From: Warburgia ugandensis
Taxonomy: Eukaryota; Streptophyta; Magnoliopsida; Canellales; Canellaceae
NCBI GenBank assembly: GCA_035236585.1
Contig: CP141137.1
Span: forward strand, 45,902,057-45,966,056
Reading direction: 5' to 3'
Length of the DNA stretch: 64,000 nt
The number at the start of each line of letters is the position of its first letter. Positions within the stretch are counted from its first letter, which is position 1. This document shows, in pieces, positions 52,430 through 64,000 of this stretch. The position numbers and the translations under genes are program-made. The notes under the pieces were generated by a model that saw nothing but the letters and a program-made list of their open reading frames with translations, did not search any database and was not told the DNA's origin.

Positions 52430-54420
52430 TAATTGAAGACATGCATTGGAATCAATAAAAGATTCAACACAAGATATGGTGAAGGTACGTAAATGCTTTC
52501 TATACTATAGTGTGTACCTTATCATGTTATTTTCAAATAAAGTAATTCATTTGTTTCCACTTTTTAGTCTGTCTTTGACATCTTCGATGACAAGAAGAAG
52601 CATGCTTTGCAAAGAGTTACTGAGTGCTAAACAAAATGGAAGAGTTACCTTCCCAGCAAATTTATGTATTCAATTGTAGATAATCCATCTAGGTTGTACA
52701 TAGTCTTTGACATATATTCCAACATCATTAACCAAGATATATGGAATGAATTTGTACAATGCCACTTGTGTCTTGAATTTGAGGTATGTGCTAAACCCAT
52801 GTTTGATTGAATTAATTATAATATTTGATTGTTCTTAATTACCTTTCATTGCATCAAATTTGGACAAGTGGACAAAGGTGAGTGTAATCAATTACATGCA
52901 GCATCATCTCTATTGGTTAGGCTATGTTGGGTTGAATAAATAAGAAGTAAATATTTGTGAGAATTCATTTCTTTCTATTTATAGCTTAGCTATATTTTAT
53001 TACCTAAATTTAATGTCTCTTTAGAAAACAATAGAGATCTAAGACTATGAATCCCATTAACCATGCTATCTTATGAAAAATGGCACATTTGAAGAAGCAT
53101 AATGCCCAAACCTTCAAAAACATAGTTGCTGCACATGCTACTTCTATAGTAGTAAGTCGTTATCTATCCTTATTAAATTTTTAGAATATAAAATAATTAT
53201 AGAATAATTAACAAACTTGATCATATTTTTGTAAATTATGCAAGAAGTGTTGGCCCAAGAATCAACATCTATAAGGACTCTAAGCTATACTAGTGCAATG
53301 GATGATATCCTTCTGTATAGGACTTTGGTCAACAAGGAGGAACACCCTTTTTGAGTAAGGGACCAAGGGGACCGTGTTATTCCTTGATAATACTTTGGTC
53401 GAAAGAATCAACTTCAATTGAATTTGAAGAGAAGGAGATGTACAAAAATGATAAAAGTGGAATTGATTAATAATCTCCTAAAAGAAATGCACACTAAACC
53501 CAAGTCACATGCTAGCTACAATTATCCTACTTAAGAAGATGAAGAAGAGATACTTGTGCCCTTCAAAGAAGAAAATGCACCCAAAGAGATATATATGTAT
53601 ACATGTTTACTTTTTTTATTGTCCAATTAATTGTCCTACTTCGTCCATGTTTATGTATCTAGTATTTCTAATTTACAGATGTGTTACTGCAAGTTGGCCT
53701 TGAATGACCTTGGAAAAAATGTCACTATTGGTACATGGTATCAATTTTAATCTCCTACTTTGCATGGTTATTAATGCAACCATACACTAAGCATGTGTGT
53801 ATTACTGCAACCTATTGAGAGATGCTCGTCTACCATTTTCATTAGAAGTCAATGACATGTATACCATTGGGGAGGCCAATGCATATCATGTCTCTTGGCC
53901 AAAATGATATGTAATTTCCTAAAATCTAAGGTTTACATGTTGTCATACCACTGGCCTTAATAATACTTTTTAGAGACCTCAATTTAATTGTTTATCATCT
54001 ACATCTAATGTTAATTAAATGTAGTAGTATACCCCAAATCATGTCAACCTCCTCCAAACCAGCACTCATTGTCCTAACATTAGTTCTAGTACTAGCTAGT
54101 ATTTATGTTTATTTCATGATAAAATTGAATATCTTTAATGAAAGTTTTTATAAATATTAATAATTTTTGTAACTTTACAGTAATAGTCGAGGGATTATTT
54201 GGAAGTTCCATTTGACATGCCTCTAACCCTAAGAACCCTCTACAAGCATATTAATATAGATAAGGTAATCAACCCCATATGGATAGTGGCCAAAGTGCTC
54301 AGCAATGACACAATTGAATTACCACTCACGAGAGAGGACCTCGTAAGAGTTTGTAAATTTGAAGAACTCAAATGCACACATTATCTCCTATATTGGGTAT
54401 ACAAAGATTTGCTTTAATAG
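52430..54420 (+). pseudogene. Probable second CACTA ORF (Ptta/En/Spm-type), broken
   Basis: Fragments in one direction resemble the protein usually found next to TNP2 in plant CACTA elements. They are KKHALQRVTE followed by TKWKSYLPSKF with DIWNEFVQCHL (52585-52780); an NNRDLRL or INHA and HLKKHNAQTFKN part (53030-53140); EEHPF with a VRDQGDRV block (53335-53375); ARLPFSLEVNDMYTIGEANAYHVSWPK (53825-53910); and a final open piece of 72 codons (54199-54417) with LPLTREDLVRVCKFEELKCTHYLLYWVY, like the region before a Ulp1-type protease. The role of this protein is uncertain. Gaps of 100-300 bp between fragments may be introns or insertions. Assignment rests on pattern memory, hence moderate confidence. 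Confidence 0.6.
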
Positions 54421-55028
54421 GAACCCTTGACATACATGTTAATCAGTAATGACAAATAGTAATTATTTCCTTTTTGTAGGTATCTGTATGATAAAATGCA
54501 AAGATTAAAGGTGAAGCACATTGCAATTTCCTTGACCTTGTTGACATTCATGAAGTGAGGGAGTAATGGCTCATAGAGAGGTGAGTTAATGAAATTCTAT
54601 CAAGATTCTTACACTACTCGAAGGGGTAGGCCTTAATTATTCCCTATAGTAGAACATAAGTTTTAACTAGTGGTCCTTCCAAATTATGTTCTACATACAT
54701 ACATACATACATACATACATACATACATACATACATACATACATACATACATACATACATACATACATACATACATAATTTTGAATATTGTAAACTTTAA
54801 CTTTAGTTCAAATTATATACATAAGTCACACTGGATATTGCTAGTTCTAGATTGCATGGTGAGCATTTATTATTTTTTTATTCATGTTAAGCAGACATTA
54901 GTGTCGTACTAATGAAAATCATATATAAATAAGTTTTTATTATTTTCATGTATTACAATAGTTTAATAACTTATAAATAATATTTTATTTATAACTAATG
55001 CATTTCAATTATAAATTTGAAGTGTGTG
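54421..55028. other. AT-rich spacer with (ACAT)n
   Basis: Apart from the microsatellite at 54693-54776 I see nothing here. A short GT run (55024-55028) abuts the LTR start at 55029. Confidence 0.5.
54693..54776. repeat. (ACAT)n microsatellite, about 21 units
   Basis: A pure tetranucleotide tract. The Thr-Tyr-Ile-His frame across it is a repeat artefact. Confidence 0.98.
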
Positions 55029-57682
55029 TGTAACATCCCTAATTTTTAAATCCCAATTTGAGTGAATTTTGAAAAATGTTAAATTTTCATAAAATGAAAA
55101 TGGTAAATTTTCATAAATTTGGAGTTTTATGAGTGAAAAACTTGATGGACATCAAATCAATTGTCGGAATCTTGATATTTGGAAAGTACTTGAAAATTGG
55201 AATCCAATGACACTAAAATGCCCAAATTAGAGTTCAGGCAAAAATATGCCTAATTATTTTACAAAAGGGAAAAATGGTCATTTAACATGTGGAACCCACA
55301 ATGCACTAATGGGGGCCATAGATCCGAGACAGTCAAAAGAGGAGTGGAGACATAATGATTTCATGGGTAATCATTATATTACCAAATAGTAACATCGTTC
55401 AGACCGAAATACCCCCCCACAAGCATTATCCATCATCTTCCCTATTTTCCCCCTCCCTCCTTTGATCTACAATTATGGATCTACAGGTGACTAGGACCAT
55501 GATCCAATCAGAGAGTGATCGGATCATTAGATCAAGACTTAAATCATAGATCTACGTTGGAATGGGTAGATGAACATGAAATTTAACTGATTTGTGATGA
55601 TTAAGGTTGGAATTAATGATCTAATCATGAATTGAGTCTATAAAGAATGATCCAATAGTTGGATCACCTAGAATTCCAATGAAATGGAATGATTTAAGCC
55701 TTTTGATGATCAGGATGCATCTATTTAGCTAATCACGACTTGAATAAGGTTAGATCAAATGATCTAAATCATTGATCTTTAATTAATGATTAAGATTGAT
55801 GAATATTATGAAAATAAAGAAATTACACACAGGATTAAAGGTTCAAAAGAGTAAGATCATCATGATTGATGATGATCAAAGACTAGGTGGGTAATGGGTG
55901 AGAAATTATGAATAAGTGATTAACTTTAAATGTATCTATGAATTGACAGATACACTAGCTGATGTGTAATTGAGACTATGGACTATTTCAAGGATTAAGA
56001 GCTATATTCAAGGTAGGTAGAATTTAAGATGCTAAGTTTCATAAATTGCATGAGTTTTTGTGCACTTATGATGTGATTTTAATATCTGCATGAGACTTGG
56101 ATTGCATAAAGTATTTATAAAATATGATTACTATGTTACAGTATACATGCTGTATTTATGGCATGAATTATGAAATCTAAAAGACATGCTTTTGTATATG
56201 GAGGATTGTTATACTATGATTATACATCCATGGATTTAAATGTATGCCATTCATTTAAAAAGGCATGTTTTTTATGGTGCATGACATGTTTTACTCTTGC
56301 ATGATTTTGATGTACAAGCCATGTAGGCTTGATTTGGTACAGGGTACCAACTACATATATGATATAGTATTTTTAATGGATTGATATGAGATAGGCATGT
56401 AACCTGATGCTATTGTTTTATATCTAGGCATGGAGGCTTGAGGATTTTGTTTTCAACAAGCTTGTTTCCTATGGGATGTTATGTTAGGAGGGGTATAGGG
56501 CCGGCCACCCACCCTCTGAGATTTTGAGATGATAGACACTAGTCCGTGGATGCACTCAATAGGGGTTGGTATCATGGGTAGCCCACACTACTGGTCTAAT
56601 TCCACTCATGTGAACAAACAACAAGTCTTCTATTTCGACGTCAGTAGGGAGCGGCAGTTGATAAATTATGTGTTGGTTATCATTGTAGCATAGTAGTTCC
56701 TTGTATTCCTGTACATGGTGTTTGATCACGAGGGAGTGATAGCATGTGTGCTTAGTTTTCTTGTGAGATCAGTGTGCTGTGACCACTGATGACTATATGG
56801 CATGGTGATATACCTGGTATGAGCTTGTGACCATTATGTATATGCCAATGTTTACTGGAGGATTATGGTCCTGCATAGTAGGGGTGTGACCACTGATGAC
56901 TATATTCACTAGTTTATAAGTATGACATTGTTTAACTTGTTTGTACATTAAGTATCTTTATTCATGATTTGAAATGTGGTTGTACATGATTTTTGGCATT
57001 TCTGGATTTGTTTATGATGTTTAAATCTATTTATAAAGTTTTCTTGAGATATTGACTTGGATTTGGATATGATGTTTCATGGTTTGATTTATTCATGATA
57101 TTCACATGAAATGCTTGGAAATTTATATTCTAAAGTTTTGGATTATTTCCAAATTTATCATGCAGATTATTAATTTTTGATGCATAATGTTTTATGCATT
57201 GAAATAATTATCACATTGTGGAAGAAAATATTATGCTTTGTTTTTCATAAGTATCTTATTCCCCTAACAAGCACTGCTTTATTGTTGCAATGCCTTAGAT
57301 ATTGAGAGACCAACATGACTAATGAAGAGCCAGACAAGTGTTGATTGAGATATCTCATTTGGAGGTATGTTTTTAATTCTACCTAGACTGTACATATACA
57401 TCAAAATTATTTGGACTTGATTATGTTGTTATTGTGAATGTGACTATTGAATGGATGGGTCTTAAGGAAGTAAACTTGTTCTGAAAAGGTTTACTTGGAA
57501 AATGAAATTTTTATTTGAGTTTTCAAAAGTGAAATATTTATGTGATGAGTCAATGGTTGACACTCGAGGCTTTCATAGAATGAAATTTATTAAAATTGTC
57601 TTTCGTTGCTTTGTTTTCAAAATTGGGGCCCCACCTTTTGAAAAATTTGTTAAAAAGTGTTTGAAAAACATGGGTCATCACA
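55029..57682 (+). repeat. 5' LTR (2654 bp)
   Basis: It starts TGTAACATCCCTAATTTTTA and ends GGGTCATCACA. It matches the LTR at 61200 from its first base but lacks about 980 bp that the 3' LTR carries between about 61675 and 62660. The missing block falls near 55500. Confidence 0.9.
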
Positions 57683-57684
57683 AT

Positions 57685-57696
57685 TGGTATCAGAGC
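57685..57696 (+). other. Primer binding site, initiator tRNA-Met (perfect)
   Basis: TGGTATCAGAGC, a full 12-base match to the usual plant site, two bases after the LTR end. Confidence 0.93.
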
Positions 57697-57699
57697 AAG

Positions 57700-60520
57700 T
57701 TCATCCACTCACAGCCAGTCCCTAAGGTCCAAGTGGAGATGATAGTCCAAGGTGAGAGTTAGAAATGGTATGAGCTAAATAATTAAATCATTTAATAAAT
57801 TTTGAAACTTGAATAAACACCATTTATAGGTGTTGACAGTTGAGCTAGAAATTAGAATATGACGTGCATGAGTTAGTGTCTCTAACTAAGAATATTATTG
57901 TTGACAATGATTTACTAGTGGAGACTACTTACTGTGATTATAATTTATAATGCGAGAACAGTATGTGTGAAGCCTTGAGAGTACAGGGATTAATTGTGAG
58001 TAAATAATCAGAATAAAGATTATGATTCAGTTTCTCTGGGTGAGAACTTCATTGTGATTGAAGATATATGTATATGAATTACTTTTGAGAGTTCAAGTTA
58101 TAAGTTAAACTATATACATAAATTTTTACAAGAGTATAACAACTATTGCTACTAAAACAGAGAAAGATCAGAGATGATTACAACTAATGAGAACTCGAAA
58201 AAGATTAGAGAAGTATTGTATTAACCCAAAATTGAAGTGGATTTATTTGACAAATAGATTGTAGTATGGTGAATTGAAATTTTGATAAAATAAGATCCTA
58301 ATGTTCTTATGAATGAATTTTCTAAGCTATGAGATGAAAATTAATGAGTTCTAGTGCATACAAAAATATTGATTGCCAAATATTTGTGAGAAGTGAATGT
58401 TTATGAATTATTGTGAGGGATTTAATTATGATTTGAAGCACATATTTCCTGGAGAACATGACAAGTATTTTATAAGAATAATTATTTAGTGATGATTACA
58501 TAATGAATCAACTTGGGAGAAAGACAGATGAAGTGAATGGGGTAAGATGAAATTGATTAAAATTGATTTACATTCAACACTGATAGTGATGATATTGTGG
58601 TTCCTAATAACGAAGGTTATTATGAAAGATCAATTTCATTTGATATGAGATTGACAGAGTTGCAAAAGATTTGGACTGATATGACCATGAAATAATTCAT
58701 TAGTTACAGGAAATGAAATGGTAGGAGTGAAGACACTGAGAATGTAATCATGATAATTCTAATGATGGTTGTTTGAGAGGACGTATTCCTCTATTGCTGA
58801 GACTTTTATCTGGAAGGCTCTTATAAAGGCCTGTGATGATCAGTATCCTTGCCTTATGAGCAACTGGTGATACTGTGAGCGTTATTGCTGTAGAAGCAGA
58901 GAAAGTAGACAGTCCAATAGTATTGAACTGGAATACACAGTTGATTAGACTTGCACCTAACTCCTTTAACATGCCTAAGGAAGCTGCAGATAGATTATGA
59001 GATGTTGATGCATGGATTAAGGAATCAGATGATTTTAGCTCGTTCTACAGTGGTGACAGAAGCAACAAACTTGGCCTTTATGTTATAGACAAATATACTC
59101 TCAGGACCAAGGATGATCACAGAGACTCGAACAATAGTTCTAGTAGGCCCAGTAAGGGTAAGTGACCCTTTTCATCAACACAATTATAGAGGCCACTAAG
59201 CCAGTGACATTTAAGCAAGCTATGTTGGGAGACTAATGAGAGAAGGTGCACTAGTTGTAAGGATGGACACCTGGGTAGTTATGTCCTAGAGTTAGTAGAC
59301 CACTGTAATAGTGGTAATAACATCAGTAACTGCCATCCCAATGGCAATGCTTTAAATATTTTGACTATCGGGAGTTAGAGCACTTCAATTGAGACTATCC
59401 TAAGGGACATTAATTTAGACAGACTACCATTGGAGATAGGGCAAAGATGGCCCCACATTGACAGTGATGACTTTCTGCCATTACTTGGAGGCTAGCATAG
59501 GCCTTGAATTAACCAATGGGAAAATATTTTCCTAATTTCTCACGAGCATGTTAGGATCCTCCTTGATCTAGGATCTAGTCATTTTTGTACCTTGTGTATT
59601 GGCATTTCATGAATATGCCTGTATATATATATGACAATCTCTGGGTTCGATGTTATGATGTTGATGATGAGTGAGAGGATGGACATTGGTGTCATTTTAC
59701 TCTTTATGATTGATTATGATACCATCCTTGGGATGGATACTATTTATTGGGGGACAATTGATTTCAGTGAGGAAAAGATTATTTTTAGTGTACTTTGACA
59801 ATCAGTGACCTTATTCCTATGTAGAAAGAGTATCATTGAGGCTTATGTTAGTTTTTTCATGAGGGCAGTGCAATATTTTCCTAAGGTGCTAAGTCCTCCT
59901 TATTAGTGTGATAGTGGATGATAGAGAGTGGCAACAAATTGAGCACATAGACAATGTGCCAGAATTTATAATCTTTCCTGAGGAGGTTCCTTGAATTTTT
60001 GTCACGGGATGTTGATATCAATATTGATTTGGCATCAAACTTAGTGCCATTTCTCTAAGGTCCCATACTGGATGGCCCCAAGTGAGCTGGAAGGGTTCCA
60101 GCTATAGGAGTTACTTAACAAGGGTTTATCAAACCGATGGGTCTTCATAGGGTGCATTAGTCCTCTTCTTGAGAAGAGAGACAAATTATTATTGTTATGC
60201 ACAGATTTTTTATAGTTTGATAACACTATAGTGGAGAATTGATATTCTCTATCATGTATTGATGATCTAGTTTATCAACATTGGATGGCCATGGTATTTG
60301 TGGATATTGATTTGAGATCTAATTATCATTAGCATAGGATTGTGATTATGAGTTATGGTCGAGGAAGGTGAAATTCTTAACCATGATAGCTCTATTAATT
60401 GAGAGGCAAGTTATTGAGATTGTGATGGTCTGGGATTAGCTCGCATGGGTGACTAAGGTTGATAGTCTCCTTAGTCTAATAAACTGCTATCGCTGAGTCA
60501 CGAAATTCTACAAGATAGCT
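57700..60520 (+). pseudogene. gag-pol remnant of the 55029 element
   Basis: Gag sequence is strongly decayed (57900-59200). A zinc-knuckle remnant reads CTSCKDGHLGSYV near 59253. The protease motif reads LLDLGSSHF near 59555, where DSGATHSF is usual, followed by DYDTILGMDTIYWGTIDF near 59710-59765, a well-kept downstream protease block. The RT approach reads YWMAPSELEGF near 60065-60100, and an RT palm block VFVDIDLRSNYH occurs near 60296. A piece like the later RT/RNase H boundary appears near 60450-60520. No catalytic RT box or integrase was found. Dead. Confidence 0.78.
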
Positions 60521-60989
60521 GTGATATGGATGTTGTTTATATTACATAAATATGAGTTTGGTATAAATCATTTTCTTACGTGTAATCAAAAATTGATTTA
60601 TGACATATACTTATGAGTAGCCAATGAGGGAGGTCTAAGAGGGCAGTTGATGAGGGAGGGTACGAGAGGTACTGACAGGCTTCTAGGTTCTCACAGTATG
60701 ATCATCCTATGCTCCAATTTTGATTGGCATGTGATTGCCAGAAAGTGAGATGGTATGCTCTGGTTGTGATTGGCATATGATTGCTCTTTAGTGAGCTAGT
60801 ATACTCTAATATTGATTAGCATATATTTGACTATTTGTGGGCTGAGATGCTCTAAATGGCATTGATATAGTGATTTTACTTGTACTAAGTTGTACACATA
60901 TAAACAACTCCTAGATGGGAGCATGGTTTATGCAAAATTGCGTCATATGTGATTATGATGTGTTCTGAGTATATGGAGAGATGATTTGA

Positions 60990-61023
60990 TATATATATAT
61001 ATATATGTATGTATGTATGTATA
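60990..61023. repeat. (AT)n(GTAT)n microsatellite
   Basis: An AT run passes into GTAT units within the non-coding part of the element interior. Confidence 0.9.
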
Positions 61024-61185
61024 AGTTTATATGATGAGTTGAGATATGAGAGGATGATATGTCATGGAATTGTTTATTGATGTTGGCTATGGATTTTTTG
61101 TCACAGTTAGTATATTTTGTGATATGGGGATGCTTATAAAATTATTTGGGAATAACGTGGAAAGAATTTTAAGGATGAAAGTCCT

Positions 61186-61199
61186 AGAAGGAGGGAAGA
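61186..61199 (+). other. Polypurine tract
   Basis: AGAAGGAGGGAAGA lies directly against the 3' LTR start. It would prime plus-strand cDNA. The equivalent sites in the compound element are much more decayed. Confidence 0.85.
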
Positions 61200-63868
61200 T
61201 GTAACATCCCTAATTTTTAAATCCCAATTTGAGTGAATTTTGAAAAATATTAAATTGTGATAAAAAGAAAATGGTGAAATTTCATAATTTTGAAGTTTTA
61301 TGAGTGGGAAACTTGATGGACATCAAATCAAGTGTCGAAACCTTGATATTTGGAAAGTGCTCGAAAAATGGAATCCAATGACATTGAGAACACCCAAATT
61401 AATGTTTGAACAAAAATATGCCTAATTATTTTACAAAAGGGCAAAATGGTCATTGGCATGTGGAACTCATAGTGCGCTGATGCAGGTCATAAACCCAAGA
61501 CAATCAAAAGAGGAGTGGAGACATAATGATTTCATGGGAAATCATTATGTTACCCAACAGTAACATCATTAAGACCAAAATACCCCCATAAGCATTATTC
61601 ATCATCCTCCTTGTTTTTCCCCTCTCCTTTGATCTGCAGTTACAGATCTATCGGTGACTAGCTCCATAATCTGATTATGCCGTCTTTCCCTTCGTTACAC
61701 TAGCGGGTCATATGAGGATCGTGGCGATGGGTCATTTCCTCCACCTTTTCTTCTTGGGGAAAACTCTCAATGATCGGATTTTCCACCGATCTAACTGGTA
61801 AAATTCAATTCCCTTCTCATTTTCCATTCCCGAGTATGGATTTCATAGTCTTTTATCATTCCCCATTAGTTAGATTGAAATTTTTTTAGAATTGTGGAGT
61901 TTAATTTAAGGAAAACCTTGAAACAGTAGAGGAACCACCTCAAGGACAGCTCAGATGGATGATCTCAGCTATCCATTGGATTCAGTGACCCTCATAACCT
62001 TAGGAATGGTGAAAATAGAGAAAAGATTGGATCATCTGGACCATAGATCGTCCAAGTGCATTGTCCCCAATGGACGACGTGCCTAGGATGCCATTTTTCA
62101 AACACACGAGATAGATGTGCAATGCAGTGCAACCACGCACAAGCGTACGTACGAAGCCCACAGGAGCATTGTTGCTCATCAAGCGAGACGCGCTATCACT
62201 GATCAAGCGAATGCCAGGGCATCCTAGAGACTAGGATGCATGTGCTGCATTCCCAATGTGCATCCCGAATGCAATACATCCTAGTGACACCAGATTTTTT
62301 TTTACTGTTCTAGCCCAGATTTTGATCTAGACCATTAAACAGTAAACTGAAATGAAAATTTTGAGATTTTGGAGGCTATATAAGCCCGATTGTTGATCTA
62401 AAATGTCCGTTGGAATTGTCTCAATGACGCAAACATGATTTTAGCATTAGATTTTTGTTATGAGCACATTCAATTAGATCAAACCTATGAAATATTATCA
62501 AATAACTTAGATCTGGCCAATCAGGGGATGCTCAAGCCCTAGAACTTGAACAATTATATGATCCAAGAGATGTATTGATGGATCTATGATTAGATCTTAT
62601 ATATTCATCCTAGAAATTGATCTAGACCACTAATCAGAACTAGGATTTTAGAATTGGTCGATCAGAGAGTAATTAGACCATCAGATTAAGACATAAATCA
62701 TGGATATACACGAGAATGGGTAGATGAACATGAAATTGAATTGATTTTTTATTATTAGGTTTGGAATTAATGATCTAATCATGAATTAAGACTATAAAGA
62801 ACGATCTAATGGTTGGATCACCTAGAATTCCAATGAAATGGAATGATTAAGCCTTTCAATGATCGGGATGCATCTATTTAGCTGATCATGACTTGAATAA
62901 GGTTAAATCAATTGATTTGAACCATTAATCTTTAATTAATGATTAAAATTAATGGATATCATGGAAATAAACAAATACGCACACAATTAAAGGTTAGTAG
63001 GAGTAAGATCATCATGATTGATGATGATCAAAGACTATATGGGTAGTGGGTGAGAAATTATGAATAAGTGATTAAATTAAAACGTATCTATGACTTGACA
63101 AATATGCTGGTTGATGTGCAATTGAGACTATGGACTATTCTAAGGATTGAGAGCTGTATTAGATGTAGGTGGAATTTAAGATGTTAATTTTCATAAATTG
63201 CATGATTTATTTGTGTACTTATTATGTAATTTTGATATCCACATGAGATTTGAATTGCATAAAGTATTTATTAAATGTGATTATTATATTATAGTGTACA
63301 TGCAGTATTTATAGCATGAATTATGAAATGTAAAAGACATGGTTTTGCATATGGAGGATTGTTATACTATGATTATACCTCCATGGATTTAAATGTATGC
63401 CATTCATTCAGAAAGGAATGTTTTTGAAGGTCCATGGAATGTTTTACTGCCGCACGATTTTGAAGTACAAGCCATATAGGCTTGATTTGTTACGAGGTAC
63501 CAACTACGTATACGGTATAGTATTTTTCATGGATTCATATGAGATAGGCATATAGCTTGATGCTATTGTTTTATATCCAAGCATGGAGGCCTAAATATTT
63601 TGTTTTTGATAGGCTTATAGCCTAATGGATACTATGTTAGAAGGGATATAAGGCCAACCACCAACCCTCTGAGATTATGAGATGATAGACACCCACCCAT
63701 AAATGGTACTCAGTAGAGGTTGGTATCATGGGTAGCCCACACTATCGGTCTGGTCCCCCCCATGCGAATGAATGATGAGTCTCCTGTTTCGGTGTCGGTA
63801 GGGAGCGAAAGTCGATAGATCATGTGTTGGTTATCACTACAACATAGCAGTTCCTTGTATTCCTATCA
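61200..63868 (+). repeat. 3' LTR, interrupted at its right side
   Basis: It repeats the LTR at 55029 from TGTAACATCCC and includes about 980 bp absent there. Just after TTCCTTGTATTCCT (63850-63864), where the 5' LTR continues GTACATGG, the sequence switches to another element. The last kilobase or so of this LTR is therefore outside the window or displaced. Confidence 0.88.
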
Positions 63869-64000
63869 TGACACCCTGGGTTTTCTAAAGCCTATTTTCA
63901 TATATAATAGTAATAATAATAATAATGATACATTTAGTAAAATAGACGAGATCCCTGAGTGAAAAACTAATAATTAATATAATTACAATAATCATATCAA
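63869..64000 (+). mobile_element. Start of another LTR element (partial)
   Basis: From TGACACCCTGGG the sequence no longer matches the host LTR and resembles a Tekay-like LTR start. It has (AAT)n at about 63910-63930. The five bases before it, TATCA, would be the target duplication. The element runs off the window. Confidence 0.5.

Larger units (their letters stand above)
55029..63868 (+). mobile_element. Tekay-like gypsy element with both LTRs and a shortened interior
   Basis: It has a 5' LTR, a perfect Met primer site, a 3.5-kb interior with gag, protease and RT-start remnants, a purine tract and a 3' LTR. The interior is well short of the roughly 4.4 kb in the compound copies, and integrase was not recognised, so it is a deletion derivative. 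The 3' LTR is interrupted near 63869 by another element. Confidence 0.88.

Noticed and set aside
54670-54912. A protein with repeated Thr-Tyr-Ile-His units
   Set aside because: It is a translation of the (ACAT)n microsatellite.

Overview
The window looks like repeat-rich, heterochromatic DNA from a flowering plant. It carries Ty3/gypsy elements of the Tekay/Del type (initiator-Met primer sites, long LTRs, a chromodomain-like tail after the integrase), Athila-type gypsy remnants with tRNA-Asp primer sites, an En/Spm (CACTA) transposon with TNP2, DUF4218 and DUF4216 segments, an RTE-type LINE, and (AC)n, (TC)n, (GA)n and (ACAT)n microsatellites. I found no host protein gene, no rRNA gene and no functional tRNA gene. 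Every coding stretch is broken by stops or frameshifts. I cannot name the species.

Layout. 1-2374: Athila-type remnants, namely an LTR end with an unusually long tRNA-Asp complement, then the distal half of an integrase on the minus strand. 2380-28547: a 26-kb compound Tekay/Del-type insertion that splits this integrase, with matching 5-bp flanks GAATG and GAACG. It reads LTR > gag-pol > truncated LTR (all +), then an inverted block of gag start < LTR < gag-pol < LTR (all -), then truncated pol > LTR (+). A CpG-rich solo LTR of another family (12709-15244, duplication TTAAC) sits inside one inverted LTR. 28553-30974: the proximal half of the same Athila integrase, its tRNA-Asp primer site and its LTR, all minus strand. 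30975 to about 37080: a second Tekay-like element with a 4.6-kb LTR holding a 417-bp tandem duplication, a gag and a truncated protease.

39074-54420: CACTA sequence. TNP2 lies at 39.6-42.7 kb and a probable second CACTA ORF at 52.4-54.4 kb. Between them are a minus-strand LINE (43.0-45.2 kb, itself holding a 379-bp insertion with 14-bp direct repeats), an inverted LTR-like piece and a 2.7-kb solo LTR with perfect GATGT duplications. 55029-63868: a Tekay-like element with two LTRs, a perfect 12-nt Met primer site, a 3.5-kb decayed interior and a purine tract. A further element begins near 63869 and runs off the window.

The genes do not work together as a system. The interest is in the order of nesting, the inverted compound block, the extended tRNA-Asp complement and the contrast in CpG decay between elements of different age.
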